Positions 17,706 through 27,616 of a stretch of DNA of 64,000 bases are shown here, piece by piece (position 1 is the first letter of the stretch; each line of letters starts with the position of its first letter). Source of the stretch: DATLLN01 sp963797175. Its GTDB lineage: Bacteria > Actinomycetota > Thermoleophilia > Gaiellales > JAICJC01. A program made the position numbers and the translations under genes. Where the stretch lies: positions 620,001 to 684,000 of the forward strand of contig CAWCOL010000005.1 of assembly GCA_963797175.1 (NCBI GenBank). Direction: 5' to 3'. The notes under the pieces were generated by a model. The model saw only the letters and a list, made by a program, of their open reading frames with translations. It had not been told where the DNA came from and made no database searches.

Positions 17706-19057
17706 TACCAGCGCACGTCCTGCAGTGCCTCCGCTGCGCGCCGGTAGAGCTCCGCCGCATTCCCCGTCTCCTGTCGGGAGGTGGCCACATCTCCGAGCGC
17801 CACCCAAGCGCCGGCGAGATGGCTCACCGTCTCCACCGCCTCGAAGCAGGAGGCAGCGGCCCTGAACGCGCCCTCGGCCTCGTCGATCCGGCCCAGGGCG
17901 ATCATCGCTCTGCCCATCACCATTCGGGCATTACCCTCTTCTTCGCTGAATTCCCCCCTTCCGCGCAATAGCTCGATCGCGCGATTTGCGCTCTCTATCG
18001 CGCCGTCCAGATCGCCAGTGTGCAGCCGGGCCGAGGCCAGCGAGGAGGCCGCAAATGCGGCATCGACGCGGTTGTCCATCTCGACAGCGATCCGGAACGA
18101 CTCCCGCAGCAGCGGCACGGCCTCGTCCGGCTTGCCGGTGATGGCGTGCAGCTGCCCGAGGTTGTTGAGCAGCTTGCCGACGTACTCCTGGTCGGCAACG
18201 TGCTCGAAGAGGGTCTTCGACCGCTCGGCGTATTCGCGGGCGAGGGTGTACTCGTTGCGGCGCTCGGCGACCAGCGACGCGTCCAGGTAGGTCTCGGCCA
18301 GCACCCGCTCGTCGTTCAGGCCCTGGGCCAGCTCGAGCGCCTGGCGGACGTCCTCGGAGGCCGCGGTGAAGTCCTTCTGCCGGCGGCGCACCTTCGCCCG
18401 CCAGTTGTAGATCCGCGCCCGCAGCGCGTCGGACGGCCCCGGAGCCCGCTCGGCCGAGCGGAGCGACTCGTCGAGCAGGGAGACGGCCGTGGCCAGGCTG
18501 CCCATCTTGTACCGGATGACCCCCATCCGGAACAGCACCAGCGCCCCCTGCTGCTCACTGCCCGCTCCCGCGTCCGCCAGCTCGCGCGCCCGGGCCAGCT
18601 CGTCCAGCCCCTCCTCCAGGCGCCCCATGTCGTGCAGCGCCCACCCCAGCGCGAGCCGGTGGCGCAGCTCGAGCGCCGGGTCGCCCACCGTGGCGACCCC
18701 GGCCGCCGTGCCCGCAAGCGCGTCCAGCGCGTCGGCGGGGCGGTGACTCTCGGCCGCAGCCTCGGAGCGCGCGATCGCCGCCTCGCAGGCGGCGCGCACC
18801 GCGGCGGCGCTCTCGCCGGCGAGCTGCAGCGGATCGACCCCGAGCCGGGCGGCGAACCACTCGAGCGCGGCCGGCGACGGCCGCGTCTTGCCCAGCTCGA
18901 CCTGGCTGACGTACTCCTTGGAGAAGCGGTCACCGGCCAGATCGGCCTGCGTCAGCCCTCGCTCCAGACGCAGCTCGCGCACGCGCTCCCCGACCCCCGC
19001 CGTGCGGCGCGGGCGAGCCTGCCGTTCTGCCTGGACCGTCTTCCCATGGTCTGTCAT
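17705..19057 (-). CDS. XRE-family regulator with TPR array
   Basis: 450 residues: HTH_XRE domain at ~24-75 (LTQADLAGDRFSKEYVSQVELGKTRPSPAALEWFAARLGV) followed by about eight TPR-like helical pairs (ALGWALHDMGRLEEGLDELARAREL, AIESANRAIELLRGRGEFSEEEGNARMVMGRAMIALGRIDEAEGAF). This layout is shared by many actinobacterial and firmicute regulators that read peptides or cell state with the TPR part. No ligand can be inferred. ATG at 19057 is used; a GTG three codons upstream is also in frame. A TACTTGA motif overlaps the likely promoter of this gene, suggesting autoregulation (inference). It interrupts the usual hrcA-dnaJ adjacency. Confidence 0.88.
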   Translation of the reverse strand: MTDHGKTVQAERQARPRRTAGVGERVRELRLERGLTQADLAGDRFSKEYVSQVELGKTRPSPAALEWFAARLGVDPLQLAGESAAAVRAACEAAIARSEAAAESHRPADALDALAGTAAGVATVGDPALELRHRLALGWALHDMGRLEEGLDELARARELADAGAGSEQQGALVLFRMGVIRYKMGSLATAVSLLDESLRSAERAPGPSDALRARIYNWRAKVRRRQKDFTAASEDVRQALELAQGLNDERVLAETYLDASLVAERRNEYTLAREYAERSKTLFEHVADQEYVGKLLNNLGQLHAITGKPDEAVPLLRESFRIAVEMDNRVDAAFAASSLASARLHTGDLDGAIESANRAIELLRGRGEFSEEEGNARMVMGRAMIALGRIDEAEGAFRAAASCFEAVETVSHLAGAWVALGDVATSRQETGNAAELYRRAAEALQDVRW

Positions 19058-19083
19058 GAGCCTCACACTAGCGTACCAACGGC

Positions 19084-19211
19084 TACTTGACCAGCCGACG
19101 TCCGGGGGATCCGATCAACCCGTGAAATCCGGCTCTGCAAGCCGATCGCCAGTCAAGTGAAGCACACAGATCGGGTCTACTTGATTTCACCCTTTCCGGG
19201 TACTTGACCAG
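19084..19211. repeat. TACTTGA motif cluster (candidate operators)
   Basis: TACTTGA occurs at 19084-19090, 19178-19184 and 19201-19207, with an inverted TCAAGTG at 19153-19159. The first and last copies extend to TACTTGACCAG. The first overlaps the presumed promoter of the XRE-TPR gene, and the last contains the -35 box of the plus-strand promoter. The pattern suggests a shared operator, possibly for the XRE-TPR protein. Confidence 0.5.
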
Positions 19212-19232
19212 GGCTTGCCGAAAGGCTAAGGT
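19204..19232 (+). promoter_or_regulatory. housekeeping-type promoter with no ORF downstream
   Basis: TTGACC (19204-19209), a 17-base spacer and TAAGGT (19227-19232) match the actinobacterial sigma-70-type consensus closely. Transcription would begin near 19239 toward hrcA, antisense to the flanking genes, where no plus-strand gene exists. Confidence 0.62.
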
Positions 19233-19238
19233 GAGCCC

Positions 19239-19425
19239 ACAAGCGAAGACGGCACGAAACGGAAACGTCCTCGGTGCCGGAGACAACAAGCCGAGCCGGT
19301 AGGGGTACCGGCGCAGGGTTGGGGGAGGTCTCCAAGACGGGGGTCAGCACCGGACGGAACCGTTCAAAGCCGGGGGTCGGAGTCGAGCGCGTCGGAGTGG
19401 TTTGGAGCCCCACTCCGACGCGCGA
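19239..19425 (+). ncRNA. candidate structured non-coding RNA, family not recognised
   Basis: This covers most of the 392-base gap between the XRE-TPR start and the hrcA stop. It starts after a near-consensus promoter and holds three strong hairpins: GGCAC/GTGCC (19251-19255, 19274-19278) enclosing ACG-GAAA-CGT; GCCGGTA-GGGG-TACCGGC at 19295-19312; and a 14-bp stem at 19387-19423. Smaller pairings (GGAG/CTCC, ACGG/CCGT) lie between them. No ORF with a ribosome site is present on the plus strand. It does not resemble tmRNA, RNase P, SRP or 6S RNA as far as can be judged by eye. It could be a trans-acting sRNA or an antisense regulator. Confidence 0.45.
19387..19423. terminator. 14-bp inverted repeat, probably a two-way terminator
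   Basis: Perfect arms GCGCGTCGGAGTGG (19387-19400) and CCACTCCGACGCGC (19410-19423) with a 9-base loop. It lies 26 bases beyond the hrcA stop and at the end of the candidate plus-strand RNA, so it may end both converging transcripts. No T-run on either side. Confidence 0.6.
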
Positions 19426-19449
19426 CTCCGTTCAGAACCTCGGAGCTTC

Positions 19450-20483
19450 TTAGCCGTCGTAGACGGACTCGACGAACTCGGAGAGGATGGCCGCAGCGCC
19501 GCGCACCGAGCGGATCGCGGAGTCGTAGTCCATCCGCGTCGGGCCGATCAGCGAGACGGTGCCCAGGCTGCGCGTGACGAGGCCGTAGTTGGCCGCCACC
19601 AGGGCGACGCCGCGCAGGTTCGGGGTGGCGTGCTCGGAGCCGATGCGCAGGAACAGCCGGTCGGAGTCCAGCGCCTCGCGCAGCACCCCGAGCAGTTCCG
19701 CTCGCTCCTCCAGCACCTGCATCAGGTCGTTGATCTCGGCCAGGTCGGCCCAGCGCATCTCGGCCAGCAGCCGTCCCGCGCCGCCCACGTAGATGCTCTG
19801 CTCGTCGTCCACCGCCAGCTCGGCCAGCGCCGGCTCGATCGCCTTCAGGAAGCCGTGCTCCGACGGCGAGAGCCCCGGGTCGAACATCCGCTGCGCCAGC
19901 GCCCGGGCGCCGATCCGCACGCCGTCGAACTGCTCGTTCAGGTAGGCGCCCGCCCACTCGACCAGCTTGGCGTCGACCGGCGCGGCGAACGGGAAGATCT
20001 TCTTGGTCACACCGCCCGTGGACGTGATCACGACCACCATCACCACGGAGGGCTGGAGCAGCAGCACCTCGACGTGGCGGATCTCGGTCGTCTGCACGGC
20101 GGCGCCGAGATCACGGCCAGCAGGCTGGTGACGTGCGAGAGCATCTCGGTGGTGGTGCGCAGCGCCGCGTCCACCTCCTTGGTCGTCGTGCCCAGGTCGA
20201 GCGGCAGCCGCACCGTCGGCCCCGGCCGGTCGATCAGGCCCTCGGCGTAGATCCGGTAGCCGGCGTCGGTCGGCACCCGCCCGGCCGAGGTGTGCGGGTG
20301 GCCCAGCAGGCCGCGCATCTCCAGCTCGGCCAGCTCGTAGCGGACGGTGGACGAGGAGGCGTCCACGACGCCGGCCGTGACCAGCGACTTCGAGCCCACG
20401 GGGTGCCCGGTGGCGATGTACTCCGCCACCACGTGCGTCAGGATCTGGGCCTGGCGCGCTGTCAGCTCGCGTTCACCGGTCAT
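19450..20483 (-). CDS. hrcA: heat-inducible transcription repressor HrcA (one frameshift)
   Basis: Represses class I heat-shock genes through CIRCE operators. Winged-helix N-terminus (LTARQAQILTHVVAEYIATG, GSKSLV, SSSTVRYELAELE, HTSAGRVPTDAGYRIY) and GAF-like C-terminal domain (VVMVVVITSTGG, FDGVRIGARALAQRMF, GLVTRSLGTVSLIGPTRMDYDSAIRSV). Near 20098 one base seems missing: the frame passes from LLAVISAP to VQTTEIRHVEVLLLQP. Length after repair (344 residues) is normal. ATG at 20481-20483 overlaps the hemW stop as ATGA. No CIRCE was found in the window, so its targets lie elsewhere. Confidence 0.93.
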
Positions 20484-21544
20484 CGGAGGATGGCCGCCAG
20501 GACGCTGTTGGTGAGGAACCGGCCCCGGTCGGTCAGCTGAATCGTACCGTCCGCGAGCTCCACCAAGCCGGCCCGGGCAAGCCGGTCGGCCTCCTCGAGG
20601 TCGAGCACGTCCGCCGCCGACGCCGTCGGCAGCGGCCGGTCGAGCCGCAGTCCGAGCATCACCCGCTCCGTCGCCCGCTCGCCCGCCGTCAGGTGCTCGA
20701 CCTCGACGGGCGGCGCCGCCCCCGCCTCGACGGCCTCCAGGTAGCGCGGCAGCGACGGCCGGTTGCGGCGCCGCTCGAGGCCGGCCGTGGAGACGGCGCC
20801 CACCCCCACGCCCAGGTAGTCGTGCCCGGTCCAGTAGCCGAGGTTGTGCCGCGCCTCGTGGCCCGGCCGGCAGAAGTTCGCGGTCTCGTACCAGCGGTAG
20901 CCGGCCACCGGTCAGCCGCTCGACCACCCGCTCGTAGTGGCCCTCGATCAGGTCGGCCTGGCGCTCGAGCTCGGCGCCGTGGGCGTGGGTGAAGCGCGTG
21001 CCGGGCTTCGCCTCGAGCTCGTAGGCGCTGATGTGGTCGGGCTCGAGGGCGAGCAGGTCGTCCAGGTCTGCCTCGAGGTCGGCGGCGCCCTCACCCGGAA
21101 CCCCAAAGATCAGGTCGAGGTTGAGGCTTTGCACTCCCGCCGCCCGGAGCGTCCCGGCCGCGGCGCGCACCGCCTCCGGGGTCGCCAGCCGCTCGAGGGT
21201 CGCCAGCAGGTGCGGGCGGAAGCTCTGCGCGCCCAGCGAGATGCGGGTGACACCGCCCTCCACCAGCACCGCGGCCTTCGCCGCCGTCACCGTCTCCGGG
21301 TTGCACTCGACCGTCAGCTCGTCCGCGGCCGGCAGCCCCGCCAGCAGCCGCGCGGAGCAGCGGATCGGCGAGCAGCGAGGGCGTGCCGCCGCCGACGAAG
21401 ACGGTGTCCACCCGCCCCGGCACGTCGTGGGCGGCCAGCTCGCCGCAGCAGGGCGTCGACGTACCGCTCGTGCAGGGGCTCGCTGCCGGTGACGGTGACG
21501 AAGTCGCAGTAGCCGCAGCGGTGCGCGCAGAACGGCACGTGCAC
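20480..21544 (-). CDS. hemW: coproporphyrinogen III oxidase-like radical SAM protein HemW (three frameshifts)
   Basis: HemW is a heme chaperone-like radical SAM protein. The start region has the cluster motif HVPFCAHRCGYCDF (CxxxCxxC), then GGGTPSLL, TVECNPETV, RISLGAQSF, LNLDLIFGVPGE, ALEPDHISAYELEAKPGT and, near the C-terminus, GYRWYETANFCRPGHEARHNLGYWTG. Three single-base insertions near 21455, 21360 and 20905 break the frame; when removed, one 353-residue chain results. GTG at 21544 is the first start after the lepA stop; an ATG at 21573 would need one more indel. Stop overlaps hrcA as ATGA. Confidence 0.92.
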
Positions 21545-21562
21545 GTAGACGTGCGAGACGGC

Positions 21563-23375
<1,813 letters not shown>

Positions 23376-23496
23376 CGCTCAAGGTTACTTGTGCGGACCC
23401 GGCTCAAGGAGCGGGCGGCTGCTGCCGATGAGGCCGCGACGACCGCGACGCCACCGATCTCCCCTCCCCCGTATCCCGATCGAGTCGCGGTCACAC

Positions 23497-23545
23497 GAGG
23501 AGCGTGATCCCGCCGCCCCCCGAGCGGCGGGATCCCGTCTCCTCA
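23497..23545 (-). terminator. strong hairpin after murJ
   Basis: Arms GATCCCGCCGC (23506-23516) and GCGGCGGGATC (23524-23534) with a 7-base loop, extended outward by GAGGAG/CTCCTC across a small bulge. It lies between the murJ stop and lepA start, so it separates two transcription units in the 203-base gap. Confidence 0.6.
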
Positions 23546-23578
23546 TGCGCCGTCCCCCCCGATCCGCCCGCCCGATGC

Positions 23579-25150
23579 TCAGGCCCGCCGGGGGATGAAC
23601 CGGCCCGCCAGGCCGCGCAGCACCGCCACCTCCGGGATCGCCAGCAGGTGCGCGGCGGTCAGGAAGGCGGCGCCGCCGCAGGCCAGACCGGCGGCCAGCG
23701 AGACGATCTGGGCGGGGATCGACCGGCCCAGGATGCTGTCCAGCGGCCACCACACACCGAACGCCGCCACCGCGCAGTAGACGGTCGCCACGGCGACGCG
23801 CAGCCCGTCGCCGACCACCTCGCGGCCGTGCAGCGATCCCACCCGGGCGCGCAGCGCCACGGTCAGGACGGCCGCGTTGAAGACGGTCACGAACGAGGTC
23901 GAGAGCGCGATGCCGGCCGCCCCGTAGCGCAGCAGGGCGATGTCGAGCACCGCGTTCAGCACGAGGTTGACGCGCGGCCACCCGGGTCGGGATGCCGGGC
24001 AGCTGCAGGCCGAAGAACGCCCGGGTCAGCAGCAGCGAGAGGCCGTTTGCGATCAGCCCCAGCGAGAACGCCATCAGCGCCAGCGAGACGGTGTGCGTGT
24101 CGGACGAGGTGAAGTGCCCGTGCTGGTAGAGCAGCCGCACGATCGGCGTCGCCAGCACGATCGAGATCGCGGCGGCCGGCAGCAGCAGGAAGACGATCGT
24201 GCGCACGCCGTCGGCGGCGATCCGGCCCACTCCCGGCAGGTCGCGCTGCGCGGCGCGGCGCGCCAGCTCGGGGAACAGCACCGTCGAGACCGCGACCGAG
24301 AACAGTCCCTGCGGCAGCATGAACAGGCGGAAGGCGAAGTTGAGGGCGGCCGCCGCGCTGCTCCGAGTGGCGCACCGCGATGATCGTGTCCAGCGTCAGG
24401 TTGATGTTGATCAGGCCCAGGCCGATCGACACCGGCAGCATCAGCCGCAGGATCCGCCGCACCTCGGGGTTGCCGAACCCCAGCTGCCATGCGAGGCCGG
24501 ACGCGTGGCCGCGCAGCAGCGGCAGCGGGATCAGGAACTGGACGATCGTCGCCAGCAGCACCGCCACGGCGTACGCCTGGACGCCCTCGTCCAGCGGCTT
24601 GCCGCGGGCGAAGCCGACCAGTCCGACGATGATGACGAGGTTCCAGACCACCGGCGCGAACGCGGGCAGGCCGAAGATCCGCTCGGAGTTGAGGATGCCG
24701 GTGACGACGCCGGTCATGCCCAGCACGGCGACGATCGGGAACAGGATCCGCGTCAGCGTGACGACCAGGCCGGCCGAGACGTTGTCCTGCCCGTACAACA
24801 GCAGGGGCACGTAGATCGGCGCCGCCAGCATGAACAGGGCGGACGACCGCGCCCAGCAGCACGCCGGTCGTCCACAGCACCATCCCTGCCACCCGCCAGG
24901 CCTCCCGCTCCCGGCCCTCCTCGCGCAGCTCCAGGAACACCGGGATGAACGCGCCGGAGATGGCGTTGTCCGCGACGATGCTGCGGACGAGGTTGGGCAG
25001 GTTGAAGGCGACGTTGAACGCCGACATCGCCGCGCCCGACCCGAAGACGCCGGCGGCGACGCTCTCGCGCACCAGCCCGGCGACGCGGGACAGGGCGGTT
25101 GCCGCGCCGAAGGCGGCCGTGGATGCGGCCAGTCGACGGGACTCCGCCAT
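23579..25150 (-). CDS. murJ: lipid II flippase MurJ (three frameshifts)
   Basis: MOP-superfamily flippase for lipid II in peptidoglycan synthesis. The pieces read in order: AAFGAATALSRVAGLVRESVAAGVFG, AFNVAFNLPNLVRSIVADNAISGAFIPVF, TRILFPIVAVLGMTGVVTGILNS, FAPVVWNLVIIVGL, PVSIGLGLININLTLDT, FAFRLFMLPQGLFSVAVSTVLFPELARRAA, LLYQHGHFTSSDT and a C-terminal set of membrane helices. One extra base each near 24843, 24365 and 23985 breaks it; repaired length is 522 residues with about 14 membrane segments. ATG at 25150; divergent from rpsT with 82 bases between. Confidence 0.93.
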
Positions 25151-25194
25151 TAGGCGCGGGAGTCTACCGGCGGCCTCAGCCGTGACCCCTCTGC

Positions 25195-25228
25195 TATCAT
25201 CTCGCCGCCCCGGTCATCGGGGCGTTTT
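25195..25228 (+). promoter_or_regulatory. rpsT promoter box and terminator-like leader hairpin
   Basis: TATCAT (25195-25200) is a likely -10 box. Right after it, GCCCCG (25207-25212) pairs with CGGGGC (25218-25223) and is followed by TTTT (25225-25228), only four bases before the rpsT ATG. No ribosome site separates hairpin and start, so this element could act as an attenuator or translation switch for S20. Confidence 0.5.
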
Positions 25229-25232
25229 GTCG

Positions 25233-25504
25233 ATGGCGAACTCCAAGCAACAGGCCAAGCGCGTCCGCACAGCCGCCCGTCAGCGGCTCGAGAACCTGCG
25301 CTACCGCACGCAGATCAAGACGCTCTTCCGGCGGCTCGAGACCGCCGCCGAGGCCGGCGACGACGAGCAGGTCGCCGCGACGCACGCCGGCTGCCAGACG
25401 CTGCTCGACCGGCCGCGTCGCGCAACGCCATCCACCGCAACGCCGCAGGCCGCAAGAAGTCGCAGGCCGCCCGCATCGCCTCGCGCGAGCACACCGCGGC
25501 GTAG
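25233..25504 (+). CDS. rpsT: ribosomal protein bS20 (one frameshift)
   Basis: Small-subunit protein binding 16S rRNA. N-terminus MANSKQQAKRVRTAARQRLE, RTQIKTLFRRLETAAEAGD, then after a missing base near 25411 the frame continues as AASRNAIHRNAAGRKKSQAA up to TAG at 25502-25504. Repaired length is 90 residues, normal for bS20. It is an isolated gene, as usual for rpsT, and converges with the membrane-protein gene. Confidence 0.93.
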
Positions 25505-25517
25505 CCCTGACGCGCGC

Positions 25518-26173
25518 TCAGCGCCTGCGCAGCGTCAGGCCGAGCAGGATCAGCACGATGCCCGCCGCCTGCCCCACGGCGAACGCGGCGTAGCTGCCCA
25601 CCCGCGTCGCCGACGCGGTCAACGCGATCACCACCACGCCCGCGGCGACCAGCAGCGGCCGCGCATCGTGGCGGCGCCGCGCGGACATCAGCGACCCGGC
25701 CAGCAGGACGACGGTGCCGGCCGTGTTCAGCGCGATCGCGAGGATGGTCGTCCAGGGGCCGCCCATCGCGCCGTTGGGCGGCGTCGCGCCGGCGGCGGCC
25801 AGCTTGGCCGGATCCACGTCGGCGGCCAGCACGGCGGCGGCCGAGGCGAAGGTGACCCACAGCATGGTCGCAGTCGCCAGCCGCGTCGCCCGCCGGCCCG
25901 GGGCGCCACCAGCAGCAGCTCCCCGACGGCCAGGTAGGGGACGACCAGGATGCCGCCGGCCAGGTAGTAGACGCGGAACGGGCGCGCCGTCCAGCCGTTC
26001 GCCGCGCCGTACCAGAGCGCCAGCTCGGCCACCGAGAACAGCGCGAACCCGATCAGCCAGGCCGCCAGGGGCGCCCGCCGGGCCGGCCGCGCCGCCAGCC
26101 GCCAGGCAACGACCGCGGTGCAGGCGAGCGAGACCAGGGCGGCGACGGCCGCCGCGGCCGTCTCGCCGCTCAT
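25518..26173 (-). CDS. multi-span membrane protein, uncharacterised (one frameshift)
   Basis: About 218 residues once a missing base near 25895 is restored. Hydrophobic segments include AAAVAALVSLACTAVVAW, AAWLIGFALFSVAELALWYG, GGILVVPYLAVGELLLV, LWVTFASAAAVLAA, TILAIALNTAGTVVLLAGS, LLVAAGVVVIALTAS and AVGQAAGIVLILLGLTLRRR, giving six or seven helices. No conserved family motif was recognised. ATG at 26171-26173 overlaps the holA stop as ATGA, so it is coupled to holA, although no functional link is known. Confidence 0.7.
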
Positions 26174-27114
26174 TCCCCGGTGATCTCGGCGAGCGCCAGC
26201 TCGAGCTCGAACCGTGCGTCGAGCCGGCTGCCGCCCTTGACCGCCGCGTCCAGGCGGGCCAGCCGGACGACGGCCGCGGAGAGCTCGGCTTCGTCGAAGC
26301 GGCGCGCCTGCTCGCACAGCTTCTTGGCCGGGAAAGGCTTCATGCCCAGCTGCTTGGCCACGTCGGCCTGGTCGGCGCCGCCCTCCAGCAGCACCAGCGC
26401 GCGGCGCACCCTGCGCACGTGGGTGGCGATCTGGCCGAGCGTGCGGCCGACGTCGTCGGAGCGCTCCATCCCGGCCGTCGCCAGCTCGATCACGCGCCCG
26501 GCGTCGCGCCGGCCCCACGCATCCGTCACGTCCCACGGCCGGACGTCCAGCTCGCCGACGACCAGCAGCTCGACGGTGTCCGTGTCCGGCTCGGTCTCGC
26601 CGCAGTAGGTGGCGAGCTTCTCGACCTCGAGCGCGAGGTCGCCGATCTCCTCGCCGGCCAGCTCGACCAGGCGGCGCGCAACGCCGGGCGCGCAGGTGAC
26701 GCCGTGCTCGGACAGCCGCTTGACCACCCAGCGCACCGCCTCCTTCTCGTCCGGCGCGTCGAAGATGCGCACGTCGCCGACAGTGGCAACGGCACTCGCC
26801 AGCGCACCCTTGGGGTCGACCGCGGCCGCCGCGAACAGCGCGAGGCAGGTGTCGGGAGTGGGATCGGCGAGGTAGGCGGCGACCGCCGCGACGTCCTCGG
26901 CGGTCAGCGTCTCGGCGGAGCGGACGAGCACCAGCCGCTCGCCGCCCAGCAGGGCCAGGGCGTTGCATGCTGCGACGATCTCGTCCCCGGTCGCCTCGCC
27001 GGCGACAAGCTGCTCGACGGCCTCCTCGGGGAACTGCCCGCGCAGCCGCGCCGCTGCGCTGTCCACCTTCGGCCAGTCGCTCCCCGCGATCAGGTACGCG
27101 GGCTTATGCGACAC
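26170..27114 (-). CDS. holA: DNA polymerase III subunit delta
   Basis: Clamp-loader delta subunit that opens the beta clamp. 314 residues with the AAA+-like but Walker-less fold: YLIAGSDWPKVDSAAARL, LALLGGERLVLVRSAETL, RWVVKRLSEHGV, LVELAGEEIGDLALEVEKLATYCG and the collar-domain ending KLCEQARRFDEAELSAAVVRLARLDAAVKGG. GTG start at 27112-27114 overlaps the Rrf2 gene by 11 bases. Position close to comEC/comEA, leuS and rpsT is normal for bacteria. Confidence 0.9.
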   Translation of the reverse strand: MSHKPAYLIAGSDWPKVDSAAARLRGQFPEEAVEQLVAGEATGDEIVAACNALALLGGERLVLVRSAETLTAEDVAAVAAYLADPTPDTCLALFAAAAVDPKGALASAVATVGDVRIFDAPDEKEAVRWVVKRLSEHGVTCAPGVARRLVELAGEEIGDLALEVEKLATYCGETEPDTDTVELLVVGELDVRPWDVTDAWGRRDAGRVIELATAGMERSDDVGRTLGQIATHVRRVRRALVLLEGGADQADVAKQLGMKPFPAKKLCEQARRFDEAELSAAVVRLARLDAAVKGGSRLDARFELELALAEITGE

Positions 27115-27547
27115 CGGCTTCCCCGGCCGGCGCCGCGGCCTTCTTCGACCGGGCCACCAGGTCGGCGAAGGTCACCTGCTCGAGCACGTCGCGGAGCGCC
27201 GTGCGAGCGTCGAGCCAGATCGCCGGCAGGGCCTCCGCGCCCGGCGGGTAGCTGACCATCTCGGGCCGCATCCCGGCGACCGCGGCCAGCGGCCCGTCCA
27301 CGACCCGGATCACCTCGGCGACGCTCAGCGTGTCGGCCGGCACCGCCAGCCGGTACCCGCCCTCCGGGCCGCGCTGGGAGACGACGATCCCAGCGTGCTT
27401 GAGCTCGCCGAGGATGTTCTCGACGAACTTCAGGGGCAGCTCCTGGCTGCGGGCGATCAGCTCGCCCTTGAGCGGTGTGGGCTCGTCGTGGGCGGCCAGC
27501 ACCAGCACGGCGCGGACCGCATAATCGGCCTTCGCGGACAGCTTCAC
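27104..27547 (-). CDS. Rrf2-family transcriptional regulator without cluster cysteines
   Basis: 147-residue winged-helix protein: MKLSAKADYAVRAVLVLA at the start, IARSQELPLKFVENILGELKHAGIVVSQRGPEGGYRLA and LSVAEVIRVVDGPLA. The three cysteines that hold the Fe-S cluster in IscR and NsrR are absent, and in fact the chain has no Cys. It may sense something else (as CymR does) or work through a partner. GTG start at 27545-27547. It is divergent from the citrate synthase gene with 69 bases between, so that gene is a plausible target. Confidence 0.88.
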   Translation of the reverse strand: MKLSAKADYAVRAVLVLAAHDEPTPLKGELIARSQELPLKFVENILGELKHAGIVVSQRGPEGGYRLAVPADTLSVAEVIRVVDGPLAAVAGMRPEMVSYPPGAEALPAIWLDARTALRDVLEQVTFADLVARSKKAAAPAGEAGVA

Positions 27548-27601
27548 ATCCGCATTGTCGCACGATGGTCGGCGATGGCGGCTCCGGACGGTTCGCGGGG
27601 A

Positions 27602-27607
27602 TAGAAT
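27602..27607 (+). promoter_or_regulatory. -10 box of the citrate synthase gene
   Basis: TAGAAT lies nine bases before the ATG, which predicts a leaderless or near-leaderless mRNA. No good -35 was seen at the usual distance. Confidence 0.35.
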
Positions 27608-27616
27608 CGGCGATCG

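Noticed and set aside
19320..19386. SRP RNA-like segment (GTCAG..CCGGA.GGAA)
   Set aside because: Resembles the SRP motif only in scattered bases; the asymmetric loop sequence AGCAG and pairing are missing.
19387..19423. CIRCE element for HrcA
   Set aside because: The inverted repeat lacks the TTAGCACTC/GAGTGCTAA sequence and lies after hrcA, so it is read as a terminator.
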